NCBI GenBank assembly: GCA_028292315.1
Contig: JAQGMO010000341.1
Location: 1-32,678 of the forward strand
DNA: 32,678 nucleotides
Reading direction: 5' to 3'
DNA from: Herminiimonas sp.
GTDB lineage: Bacteria; Pseudomonadota; Gammaproteobacteria; Burkholderiales; Burkholderiaceae_D
Both the position numbers and the translations under genes were made by a program. This document shows, one piece after another, positions 23,908 through 31,046 of this stretch (its first letter is position 1; each line of letters opens with the position of its first letter). A model generated the notes under the pieces. The model was not told the origin of the DNA. It ran no database searches and worked only from the letters and a program-made list of their open reading frames with translations.

Positions 23908-24405
23908 ATGTCCGGCGCATTGGCAAAAGACCTCGGCCTCGGCCTGGCGCCGTCATTCGCCGGCGATAGATCATTCTATCTGGCGCTGGGTGCCGCGCCA
24001 TTGACGCTGGCCGTACTGACATGGGGCATGCCCGAATGGAGCAATGGCATCCGGCCGAGCATGCCGTTGCTGCTTTCCATGGTTCTCTGGCAGCCCATTA
24101 TCGAAGAGTTGCTGTTTCGCGGCGTGATACAGGGGCAATTGATGCAGTGGCCAGGCGCGCGTCGCGGGATTGCCGGATTAAGCCTGGCAAACCTGATCAC
24201 GACGCTTTTGTTCATGCTGGCGCACCTGGGTCAGCACTCGCCGCTGTGGGCTGCAGCAGTGCTGATGCCATCGCTGATATTCGGGCACTTTCGGGATCGG
24301 CATGGCGGAATTTTTCCAGGCCTTATCCTGCATGCGTTTTATAACGGCTGCTATCTGCTGGCCGGCGCACTGTTGAACGCGCCTTACATGGCCGCGAAAG
24401 GCTGA
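23908..24405 (+). CDS. CPBP-family glutamic intramembrane protease, probable sorting protease
   Basis: A 165-residue polytopic membrane protein of the CPBP (CAAX protease/Abi) family. All three conserved motifs are present: E66-E67-x3-R71 in IIEELLFRG, F102-x3-H106 in FMLAHL and H142-x3-N146 in HAFYN. It is shorter than most CPBP proteins (about 200-280 aa), with roughly five helices. Small members of this family are known as partners of Cys-containing C-terminal sorting signals (MYXO-CTERM, JDVT-CTERM). It directly follows, by 28 bases and in the same direction, a gene whose product carries such a tail, so it is probably the dedicated protease that cleaves and releases or re-anchors that enzyme. 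The start is ATG 23908 with GGAAGG upstream; an in-frame TTG lies just before it. Confidence 0.83.
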   Translation: MSGALAKDLGLGLAPSFAGDRSFYLALGAAPLTLAVLTWGMPEWSNGIRPSMPLLLSMVLWQPIIEELLFRGVIQGQLMQWPGARRGIAGLSLANLITTLLFMLAHLGQHSPLWAAAVLMPSLIFGHFRDRHGGIFPGLILHAFYNGCYLLAGALLNAPYMAAKG

Positions 24406-24437
24406 CGCACTAACGCACCAGATGCGCCAGATGCACT

Positions 24438-24611
24438 TTACGGCCGGGGTTTGCTACTCGGCTTGTCATTCTGTTTATCAATAATTCCTTCAAGCCCGCC
24501 AATTCCGGCGCCAACCTCAATCGTGCTTTGAAGCCCCTTCGTGCTGCTGCAGCCGTTCATACTAAAAAAAATAAGCAAAGCTATTGCGCCGCTGAAAAAT
24601 CGCTCAAACAT
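24438..24611 (-). CDS. Small lipoprotein
   Basis: A 57-residue minus-strand protein with a hydrophobic signal helix ending in FSMNGC (C21), an acceptable though not ideal lipobox, followed by SSTKG. A short Gly-rich segment (VGAGIGGLEGI, 33-43) and a charged Lys/Pro-rich end follow. AAAGG lies about 10 bases before the ATG; an upstream in-frame ATG would add 45 residues that do not look like a signal peptide. The function is unknown. It is convergent with the CPBP protease gene and divergent from the next gene. Confidence 0.65.
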   Translation of the reverse strand: MFERFFSGAIALLIFFSMNGCSSTKGLQSTIEVGAGIGGLEGIIDKQNDKPSSKPRP

Positions 24612-24835
24612 TATTGTTGCCTTTACATGCCACGGTGAATCGCAATCAAAGAAGGCCTCTGTACCGCATTGCCGGTCTAACCATTTTACCCGAGCGTATG
24701 AGACAACCGGAATAAAACTGGCGCCACGCCAATTGAAAGGCGACAATTGGCTGTAAACTGGCGAATGAATCGTTCTTCCTCACGCTACGGCGTTCCTGTT
24801 ACTGAACTTTCGGAAACATTACGGCGAACCTGAAA

Positions 24836-25567
24836 ATGAATGATGACGATATTCCGGTAAAGACAGCGGACGGCATCGCAGAGATAAAAACGCGGGCGCG
24901 CCGCCTGGCATCCCGGGTCCGAACGGTCTTGCTGCTGGTCGACGGCATCAAATCGATAGCGGAATTAAAGAAGCTGATGCCAGCCTCTGGCGGCGCAGAA
25001 CAGGCGCTGGCGATGCTGTACGATAATTGCCTGATCCAGTTTCCACACCGCGCAGACGAACCGCTTTCTTCCGCCTTACCGGAAGGTGCCAGCATTATCG
25101 AATTTCCGTCGACAGCGCCGACAGCGCCAACAGCATCAGCAGCAGCAGCAGCACCGGCGCAACTGCCCGCCAAAGCCGCCCTGGTGGAAGCGCCGGTGAG
25201 TTTGCCCTCGTCTACACGGCAACATCCGGCATCGGTACAGCCGGTATCCGCACTGCCGGCGTGGCAGCCGGTAGTGCCGGCAGACGGTCCGGTAGTCCCA
25301 GAACACCGTGCATTAAAGCAACTGACTGTGCTGGTCGCGCGGGCACATTTGGCCAATGCGCTCGATGAACATCTCGGCTTTGATGGTTACCTACTGAGGC
25401 AGGATGTAGTCGACTGTACTTCACGTGAGCAACTTGAATCGCTGTTCAGCAAGATAGAAGATAGCCTGATCGTGCCGCTAGGCAGCGTGGCGGCAGCTAG
25501 CGTGATCAAGCAAGCGCGCTCTATTTTTGACACGCCCAGGCCGAGACTACGGCCACCGCCGTCGTAA
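24836..25567 (+). CDS. Unknown two-domain protein with Ala/Pro linker
   Basis: A 243-residue protein without signal peptide or membrane segment. Residues 10-72 form a compact helical domain (RARRLASRVRTVLLLVDGIKSIAELKKL), probably winged-helix-like, of a type seen in other Burkholderiales proteins of unknown function. Residues 92-155 are a low-complexity Ala/Pro/Val linker, encoded in part by a short GCA repeat near 25131-25153. Residues 160-243 form a second mostly helical region with a basic, proline-rich end. The ribosome binding site is poor. A regulatory or scaffold role is possible, but nothing in the sequence proves it. It converges with the small membrane protein gene at 25583. Confidence 0.7.
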   Translation: MNDDDIPVKTADGIAEIKTRARRLASRVRTVLLLVDGIKSIAELKKLMPASGGAEQALAMLYDNCLIQFPHRADEPLSSALPEGASIIEFPSTAPTAPTASAAAAAPAQLPAKAALVEAPVSLPSSTRQHPASVQPVSALPAWQPVVPADGPVVPEHRALKQLTVLVARAHLANALDEHLGFDGYLLRQDVVDCTSREQLESLFSKIEDSLIVPLGSVAAASVIKQARSIFDTPRPRLRPPPS

Positions 25568-25575
25568 TTCGCCAG

Positions 25576-25595
25576 AAGCGACTCATTTGTCGCTT
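25576..25595. other. Hairpin between convergent genes
   Basis: AAGCGAC (25576-25582) and GTCGCTT (25589-25595) form a perfect stem with a six-base loop. It begins nine bases after one stop codon and includes the last codons of the converging gene. No clean T-run follows on either side, so a bidirectional terminator role is only tentative. Confidence 0.35.
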
Positions 25596-25882
25596 TCCTT
25601 GTCTGGCTGCGTTGCAACATCGTTTTTATGTTCACCGGGCTTGGCCTTGATTTCATCGGTTCGGACAATTGCCTTCAAACGTTGAAGCCGGGCATGCCCT
25701 TCCGGGTCTTTTTTTGCCAACTGGCGTTCCCGCCAATTATAAAAAACCATGACGCCAAGCGTGGCCGCGACGCCGATCGCCAACTTACCCTTGTGCTCAT
25801 TGATCAGGCTTTTGTTTTCTACCGGCTGTTCTACGCTATCGACGGAAGACGACGAATCAGTGCCGGAATTGTTGTTTGTCAT
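25583..25882 (-). CDS. Small single-helix membrane protein
   Basis: A 99-residue protein with a Ser/Asn/Asp-rich N-terminal region (1-30), one membrane helix (about 33-52, LAIGVAATLGVMVFYNW) and a highly charged C-terminal part rich in Lys, Glu and Asp. GGAGTG before ATG 25882 supports this start over an in-frame ATG eight codons earlier. There is no recognised family; it may be an envelope or stress-associated protein. Confidence 0.65.
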   Translation of the reverse strand: MTNNNSGTDSSSSVDSVEQPVENKSLINEHKGKLAIGVAATLGVMVFYNWRERQLAKKDPEGHARLQRLKAIVRTDEIKAKPGEHKNDVATQPDKESDK

Positions 25883-26244
25883 AGTGACACTCCAGATAAC
25901 GTCCAATCACAGGATGTGTAATCGCCATTGCAATTTCATTATGGAAATATCAACAGCGTGTATCTAAGGGAAATTAGATTAGTAATCGATTTTAAGAAGT
26001 GGTTCCGGAATTCAGTCGATTAATTGCCTAAACGCATCATGCCATGGTACAGCCTATATGATTGAGAGTGGGTACAATATGCCCGGCATTCCGTTCGGCC
26101 GTATCTTCGGTCTTATCACTGCCGAAGCCAGGGATTAGCCGCGCAACATGAAGCACGCGCGTTGCCCAAACAAGCCGACCGGATTTGTCCGGCCCGCGCG
26201 ACCGGCGCCATCGACGACCAGAATAATCCAACCACTATCCCTTG
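25883..26244. other. Intergenic region
   Basis: About 360 bases between divergent genes. The left half is AT-rich and contains the odd palindrome GATTA-G-TAATC (25977-25987), a possible operator for either gene. The right half is GC-rich and holds no convincing frame. A TACAAT sequence (26073-26078) resembles a -10 box, but no matching -35 is seen. Confidence 0.4.
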
Positions 26245-26622
26245 ATGAACGCACTTTACGACTTCGCCGCTTCACTGCCTCGCGCGCTCTACCTTACCGT
26301 CGCCATCGTCCTCTACCTTCTGATGCTTTACATGGGAACGCTGGAACCAGCGGTCGATGCCTTGCCGGGACGAGAAAACTGGAGCAAGGTCTATCATGTC
26401 GTTTTCTATTCCGGATTTGCCGGGCTGCTCTGGTTCGGCATGATGCGCGCATCGGTACCGTCAATTGCCACGCTAATTGCGTTCGCCGGCGCCATCGATG
26501 AAATCAACCAGTCGTTCCAGCCTTTTCGCGAAGCCCGTGTGACCGACGTCCTGATCGACATTGCAGCAGGACTGACGGCTGCCATCCTGCTTCATGCGCT
26601 GCGGCGGCGCGCTAAAAGTTAG
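26245..26622 (+). CDS. VanZ-family membrane protein
   Basis: A 125-residue inner-membrane protein with four helices (about 14-32, 48-65, 70-87 and 102-120). The segment DEINQSFQPFREARVTDVLIDIAAG is the conserved VanZ-like mark. VanZ itself raises teicoplanin resistance in enterococci, but most proteobacterial relatives have no known role. The start is ATG 26245, without a clear ribosome binding site; a TTG one codon upstream is also possible. It is followed by the DNA glycosylase gene after only 8 bases, so the two are probably co-transcribed. Confidence 0.82.
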   Translation: MNALYDFAASLPRALYLTVAIVLYLLMLYMGTLEPAVDALPGRENWSKVYHVVFYSGFAGLLWFGMMRASVPSIATLIAFAGAIDEINQSFQPFREARVTDVLIDIAAGLTAAILLHALRRRAKS

Positions 26623-26630
26623 GCTGCATT

Positions 26631-27182
26631 ATGAAAATACTGCCGCCGGAATTTTATGCCCGCGACACCGCCTCGGTCGCGCAAGACCTGCTCGGCGCCA
26701 CGCTGGTGCATCAGGTCGACGGCCTGAGACGAGCCGGCATTATTGTGGAAGTCGAAGCGTACCTGGGTCAGCATGACTTGGCCGCGCATTCCTCAAAAGG
26801 CATCACCAAACGGACCGGGATCATGTTTGGCCCCCCGGGCTTCGCCTATGTATATCTAATCTACGGCATATACCATTGCATGAATGTCGTGACCGAACCG
26901 GAAGGGCATGGGGCGGCGGTGCTGATTCGCGCGCTGCAACCGGTGCAGAATTTACCGGACAATACCCGCGGCCCCGGCTTGGTGTGCAAGGCAATGGGCA
27001 TAGATCGCCGGCTGAATGGACACGATCTCTGCAGCGACGACTTCCATATCGCCGCGCCGGCATCGCGTCCTCCGGTCACGATCGTGCAACGGCCGCGCAT
27101 CGGGGTCGCCTATGCGGCGGAGTGGGCGGACAAGCCACTGCGCTTTTATATCGAGGGCAATCCGTACGTGTCAAAAAAATAG
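26631..27182 (+). CDS. DNA-3-methyladenine glycosylase (AAG/MPG type)
   Basis: A 183-residue base-excision repair enzyme that removes 3-methyladenine and related alkylated or deaminated purines. Family segments in order: FYARDTASVAQDLLGATLV, VEVEAYLGQHDLAAHSSKG (with the catalytic-type glutamate), RTGIMFGPPGFAYVYLIYGIYHCMNVV and RGPGLVCKAMGI. The length matches the bacterial family, so it is complete. The binding site is weak and the gene likely relies on the VanZ message 8 bases upstream. No other alkylation-repair gene is near. Confidence 0.93.
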   Translation: MKILPPEFYARDTASVAQDLLGATLVHQVDGLRRAGIIVEVEAYLGQHDLAAHSSKGITKRTGIMFGPPGFAYVYLIYGIYHCMNVVTEPEGHGAAVLIRALQPVQNLPDNTRGPGLVCKAMGIDRRLNGHDLCSDDFHIAAPASRPPVTIVQRPRIGVAYAAEWADKPLRFYIEGNPYVSKK

Positions 27183-27352
27183 GCTGCCCGGTTTCCTCTG
27201 CCGGCGTCTGCAACATTTCGAAACAACTTTCTTTCCTAAGCCGCGACATAATCTACATCAACTCCGCCGCAGATCAAAACGCCGGGGTGGGTCAGGCGTT
27301 TCAATATGAATAAGGCGTGCGCGCCGCAAAGCGATAACCTGTTGAGAGTTTT

Positions 27353-27994
27353 ATGATTCCGTGGTCGAAGATAACGTTTTTAGGCGACAGCGTCGTCATG
27401 CTGCCGGCTGCGGCCGCAATCATCGTATGGCTGGTAGCGGGGCGCGCATGGCGCATGGCGTTCTGGTGGGGATTGCTGTTCACGACGGGCCTGGCTCTCG
27501 TCGCCATCACCAAAATCGCATTTATCGGATGGGGCATCGGGATCAGCGCGCTCGACTTTACCGGCATTAGCGGACATGCAATGCGGGCGGCAGCCGTGCT
27601 GCCGGTTATAGGCTGGCTGACGTTGCAGCGTTCCGCCGTACCGGCTCGCATGTTTGGCGTGACATTAGGACTTGCGCTCGGCGGGCTGGTGATGATCTCG
27701 AGGGTGGCGCTTGACTATCACTCCGTTTCGGAAGGCGTGGCCGGCTTTTTGCTCGGCACTGCGATCAGTCTTGGCTTCATCCGGGTTTCGGCCGGGCTGA
27801 CCAAGCCGCGCTTGAACCGATGGCTGCTTGCATTCACACTGCTGGGATTATTCCCGACTTCGTACGCGGAACCGGCGCCGACCAATCAGTGGGTGCATGC
27901 CGTAGCGCTTTATCTTTCCGGACACGACTGTCCTTACGTACGCGGCTCGACCAGATTCGCCGAGCCCGCCCCGCCCAAAGCCTGCCGAACCTAG
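27353..27994 (+). CDS. PAP2-like membrane phosphatase, divergent
   Basis: A 213-residue inner-membrane protein with about five helices, resembling type 2 phosphatidic acid phosphatases that dephosphorylate lipid or polyprenyl phosphates. The second motif is seen as GISGHAM (S73-G74-H75) and the third as S116-R117-x5-H123 with E127 in place of the usual Asp. The first motif (K-x6-RP) is not evident: K54 is followed by no RP pair. It may be weakly active or changed in specificity. The last ~45 residues form a non-membrane tail with two cysteines. GAGAG before the ATG is a weak site. The TAG stop is at the edge of the second inverted-repeat element. Confidence 0.72.
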   Translation: MIPWSKITFLGDSVVMLPAAAAIIVWLVAGRAWRMAFWWGLLFTTGLALVAITKIAFIGWGIGISALDFTGISGHAMRAAAVLPVIGWLTLQRSAVPARMFGVTLGLALGGLVMISRVALDYHSVSEGVAGFLLGTAISLGFIRVSAGLTKPRLNRWLLAFTLLGLFPTSYAEPAPTNQWVHAVALYLSGHDCPYVRGSTRFAEPAPPKACRT

Positions 27995-28112
27995 AGCGGA
28001 GTGCGGAGGCCTGTACGGGCCAATCTCGAGCCTGCGATGCTCAGCGTACGAAAGTACGCTTGCGCTTCTCGGCCCGACCTTGACTCCGTACAGACGTCCG
28101 CAACCCGCTCTA
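27992..28112. repeat. TIR element copy 2, MITE-like
   Basis: The arms 27991-28016 and 28088-28113 are inverted copies matching at 22 of 26 bases, with the same outer TAGAGCGG/CCGCTCTA ends as the element at 1566-1797 and a similar TTGCG inside one arm. In the middle is a perfect AGCGTAC-GAAA-GTACGCT hairpin (28043-28060), and CGGGCC/GGCCCG (28016-28021, 28071-28076) extends the stem, so the whole element can fold as one long hairpin. It has no coding capacity. Again the stop codon of the preceding gene is the TA plus first G of the element. Confidence 0.72.
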
Positions 28113-28146
28113 GTACCTCATCCGGAGCGCTTCCGGCTGCCGGGTC

Positions 28147-29163
28147 TTACTTGGTCTTGAATGACCAGCTACGGCTGACCGGAACGCCGTCCACGGTGCC
28201 TGTAAATTGCGCGTCGTAAGTGGTTCCCGATGCCAGCACATCGACCGGAATGATAGCCGCCGCCGAGGTCGGCGTGTGCACATCGGACCGGCTGGCCAGC
28301 GTGATCACATTGACGGGTGCTCCGCCGCGCGCCTGCAAGGTGAAGCTTTGCAAATTGATTTCCGAGGTGATGTCCGCGTGTATACTGATTGGGAAACCGA
28401 CCTCATTCTTGTTTGGAACCGGGTCCGGCGACTCCCGGTCGCTATAAAAATTGACCGGCACGTTCTGCTGGTTAGCGGCTGGATAAGTGATAACGCCGCC
28501 ACGTCCGAGCCCCGGGCCAAGACCGTCAGCGGCAAAATTGGTGGTGAAATAGGTGTATCCGCCGGATACGGTTGCGCTGCCGCCGCCCACTTCCTTGAAC
28601 ATCGGCTCGAAGATCACGAAGCGATGGTAAATCGCCGTAATCAAATCCTCCGCAGCGTTGAAACCGGAGGTGTCTCCGGTCGCCGATATCACTTCACCAA
28701 AAGCGTAACGGGGTTGCGTAAACCTATACCCGGCCGCACGAAAACGATCGGTCGCGGCATCAAGGTCATAAAGATTCACACCGGTGAACCCCGGGTTACC
28801 CTGGATTTCATCGTGGGTGATGACGTTGTTCAGTTTCTGATAATTCGAATGTGCCAATGCCGCCGTATCAAGCAGGCCATTGCGTTCCACCGCCGTCAGG
28901 CCGATTTGCTGGCGGCGGTAGTTGAACCAGTTGAGCCCATCAGTGGCGGTGTTGCCGGTGAATCGCGGCGCATTCGGTTCCTGTGCCAACGCGACCTGCG
29001 TCGTCGGGACGGTAGCCGTTGCTCCGGCGGCTGAAGCGCCGCCGTTGCCGCTGACACTGCCGCCGCTGTTACTGCCGCTGTCGCCGCCGCCGCCGCATCC
29101 CGCCATCAATGCGGAAACCAGCAATGCACCTAAACCAGGCGCCCAACATGTTGATCGTGCCAT
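28147..29163 (-). CDS. CAP-domain lipoprotein
   Basis: A 338-residue lipoprotein: signal helix, lipobox ALMAGC with C23, then a Gly/Ser/Ala-rich spacer (24-60). The CAP (SCP/PR-1-like) domain covers about 75-210, with LNWFNYRRQQIGL, LDTAALAHSNYQKLNN and ITHDE, the pattern of bacterial YkwD-type proteins. The last hundred residues (about 235-338) form an Ig-like beta domain ending in SWSFKTK. CAP proteins in bacteria are exported and mostly uncharacterised. AAAGG lies 7 bases before the ATG, and TATAAT is found just upstream. The gene ends about 35 bases from the second inverted-repeat element. Confidence 0.88.
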   Translation of the reverse strand: MARSTCWAPGLGALLVSALMAGCGGGGDSGSNSGGSVSGNGGASAAGATATVPTTQVALAQEPNAPRFTGNTATDGLNWFNYRRQQIGLTAVERNGLLDTAALAHSNYQKLNNVITHDEIQGNPGFTGVNLYDLDAATDRFRAAGYRFTQPRYAFGEVISATGDTSGFNAAEDLITAIYHRFVIFEPMFKEVGGGSATVSGGYTYFTTNFAADGLGPGLGRGGVITYPAANQQNVPVNFYSDRESPDPVPNKNEVGFPISIHADITSEINLQSFTLQARGGAPVNVITLASRSDVHTPTSAAAIIPVDVLASGTTYDAQFTGTVDGVPVSRSWSFKTK

Positions 29164-29485
29164 GAAATACCTTTGTGCAGATTATAAATAGGGAAAATAC
29201 AGCAGCCCGGGACCGTTAATTAAATTGATTTTACGCCCGGGCACAAACCCCGATTAGACGCGATGTTTCGGAATCCGTTTCAATCGTGCGCAAAAAAAGC
29301 CATGTTATTAGTTCTTTTCATAGTCCTTCTATAAATGAACCGATCGATCAAACAATTAAAACGCACGCTTGCTTGCACGGCACCGTCCGGCCGAACAAGT
29401 TCATCATGTGATTTGCGCTGCACGCACGGTGATCTCGCAGTAACAAGAAGCCTGTTCCCGGATCGGAGTCTTGACTATTCGACCA
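29164..29485. other. Intergenic region between two minus-strand genes
   Basis: About 320 bases, AT-rich in the part near 29216-29235 and 29290-29335. GCCCGGG occurs twice (29203-29209 and 29233-29239). No supported gene or terminator; a plus frame at 29335-29541 has no family and opposes the asparaginase gene. Confidence 0.4.
29181..29186 (-). promoter_or_regulatory. Possible -10 box of the CAP lipoprotein gene
   Basis: On the minus strand the sequence is TATAAT, 17 bases before the ATG. No matching -35 hexamer is seen at the usual spacing, so this is tentative. Confidence 0.35.
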
Positions 29486-29971
29486 TCAACACCGTCGGAA
29501 GACTCCGGCTGCCTTGTCTTTGTGTACCGCGTCCCATTTGAACACTTGCCCGTTCATGGCAACGTAGACATCCGGCGCCAGCGTCTGCGCGACACCGAAT
29601 GCAAAACCGAAATTGAATAAGGCATCGGAGTTGGCGATCTCGTAAGGGATCATTGCGCCGGTCAGCACGACTGTTTTGCCAAGACCGGCCCGGCCCAGCA
29701 CTTCAGCGGTATCGCGCATGGTGTCGGTGCCATGCACGATGACGATATGCTGCTCGGCCGCCTGCCGGCATGATGAAAGTATGCGCTGCCGGTCCATATC
29801 CTGCATGTCCAGTGAATCAAGCAATGGCAACTCTTCGAGCTGTACCGGTGCGGTAATACGCGATCGCCCGATCACGGCGGCCAGGCTGCTGTTCGTGAAA
29901 CCCAGATTGCCGCTAATCTCGTCATAATGTTTGTCAAAAGTGCCACCGGTGGCGATAACGCGAGTAGTCAT
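29486..29971 (-). CDS. Short asparaginase-domain protein
   Basis: A 161-residue protein corresponding to only the N-terminal domain of L-asparaginases. The two catalytic threonine motifs are present: ATGGTFDK (T11) and HGTDTM (80-85), with K99 in the GKTVVLTGAM segment. The C-terminal domain that completes the active site in the ~330-residue enzymes is missing. Short, complete forms of this kind exist in proteobacteria and end in a similar GxVFxWDxVxKxxxAGVF motif, which is present here at 141-158, so this is a normal short form rather than a truncation. Activity is uncertain. No ribosome binding site stands out. Confidence 0.8.
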   Translation of the reverse strand: MTTRVIATGGTFDKHYDEISGNLGFTNSSLAAVIGRSRITAPVQLEELPLLDSLDMQDMDRQRILSSCRQAAEQHIVIVHGTDTMRDTAEVLGRAGLGKTVVLTGAMIPYEIANSDALFNFGFAFGVAQTLAPDVYVAMNGQVFKWDAVHKDKAAGVFRRC

Positions 29972-30224
29972 ATACGAGCGATGTCATGGAGTCAGGCTGC
30001 CATAATAACGCGGGCCCGCAGTACGGTGCTTTTCAAGGCATTTTCGAGCGCCCGAATTTTTTCTGGATCTGTGGATATAAAATGAAATTCCATAGTCCAA
30101 GAACGCTGTGCCCTGCATTGCATGTGTGTAATTTTCACGTCGAAATTGGTTGCCAGAACGCCGCCAATTACCGCTACACTTAAGTCTGCTTTTTTCTCAA
30201 ACTCGTTCTCATACTTGCTTACTG

Positions 30225-30977
30225 ATGAAACCTGTTGCTCCAGGAACCGTTATCTTCCATCGCTATCGCGGCTATGGCGTAATCACCTCTGTTAACCTAA
30301 CGACAGGGTGGGTTTCCGCGCGCTTCGGAAACGAAGGCCGCACGCTGGACCTGAACCTGTCTTCCGACCAGGTGCAGCATGCGGATGGAGAAGCCATCCT
30401 GTTTCGCCGGGCGCCGCCCGACCGGATGCCGCAGGCGCGGCTGATGGCGATGATGCGCGAATTGCATCGCGCCGGCTACCAGCGCCTCTATCTGTATAGC
30501 TGGCCCAAGCCGTCCGGCCTGCACTGGCGCTGGCACTTGTTTACCGGGCCGCGCAACTGGATGCAGCGCGCATGGCGCGAAGGCTGGTACGGTTCAGGCG
30601 CCGACTACACCCTCAATCCGGTGATGGGCTGGGGCGACGCCCCGGGCGCCAGCGCGCAAGAGCTGTCAAGCACGCTGGCAAAGTTCGATCCGCAAGGACT
30701 GGCGCAGGCGCTCGGCCGCGACGAGGACCATACGGCATGGTTTGATTCAATATGCGAAGCGTTATTGCCAGACTATACATTCAGCCTGGGTTGGGATCAT
30801 CGCGATGGTCCACAACCGGAAGGCTTGCCGGTCATCCCGGTACGCCGCGGCGTACCCGAATACGCCGGGCCATCGTTACCGTGGCCTCCCGGCTGGGCGC
30901 GTTTGTGGAGCACGGCCAGGACCGACCTGGTGGTCAGAAAAACGCGCGCCGGCGTTCCGTCGGACGCCGATCGCTAA
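30225..30977 (+). CDS. Unknown protein with CarD/SH3-like N-terminus
   Basis: A 250-residue cytoplasmic protein. The first ~55 residues (PGTVIFHRYRGYGVITSVN) resemble the small beta-barrel that opens CarD/TRCF proteins. A region rich in aromatic residues follows (about 75-130: RELHRAGYQRLYLYSWPKPSGLHWRW in outline, with FTGPRNWM and WREGWYGSG), then a C-terminal part rich in Pro/Trp. I do not recognise the family. There is no signal peptide or membrane helix. The start at ATG 30225 is chosen because the resemblance begins there; the longer frame from 30150 adds 25 unrelated residues. No clear ribosome binding site. Confidence 0.7.
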   Translation: MKPVAPGTVIFHRYRGYGVITSVNLTTGWVSARFGNEGRTLDLNLSSDQVQHADGEAILFRRAPPDRMPQARLMAMMRELHRAGYQRLYLYSWPKPSGLHWRWHLFTGPRNWMQRAWREGWYGSGADYTLNPVMGWGDAPGASAQELSSTLAKFDPQGLAQALGRDEDHTAWFDSICEALLPDYTFSLGWDHRDGPQPEGLPVIPVRRGVPEYAGPSLPWPPGWARLWSTARTDLVVRKTRAGVPSDADR

Positions 30978-30993
30978 AGCCCACAGCCGCTGC

Positions 30994-31016
30994 CGGCGCG
31001 GCGACGCGCCGCTTTT
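30994..31016 (+). terminator. Intrinsic terminator after the unknown gene
   Basis: CGGCGCG (30994-31000), a GCGA loop and CGCGCCG (31005-31011) form a perfect 7-bp stem, followed by C and four T (31013-31016). It lies between convergent genes; the T-run is short, so efficiency may be moderate. Confidence 0.6.
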
Positions 31017-31046
31017 CACCGCCTCCGCGCGGTCTCCCCACCGTCT

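Noticed and set aside
25131-25153. GCA repeat as a possible CRISPR or tandem repeat locus
   Set aside because: It is a short in-frame microsatellite coding for an alanine run within a protein linker.
30150-30224. N-terminal extension of the CarD-like-start protein and a TTGCCA/TACACT promoter
   Set aside because: The 25 added residues have no support, and the promoter hexamers (30150-30155, 30175-30180) are 19 bases apart, too weak to report.
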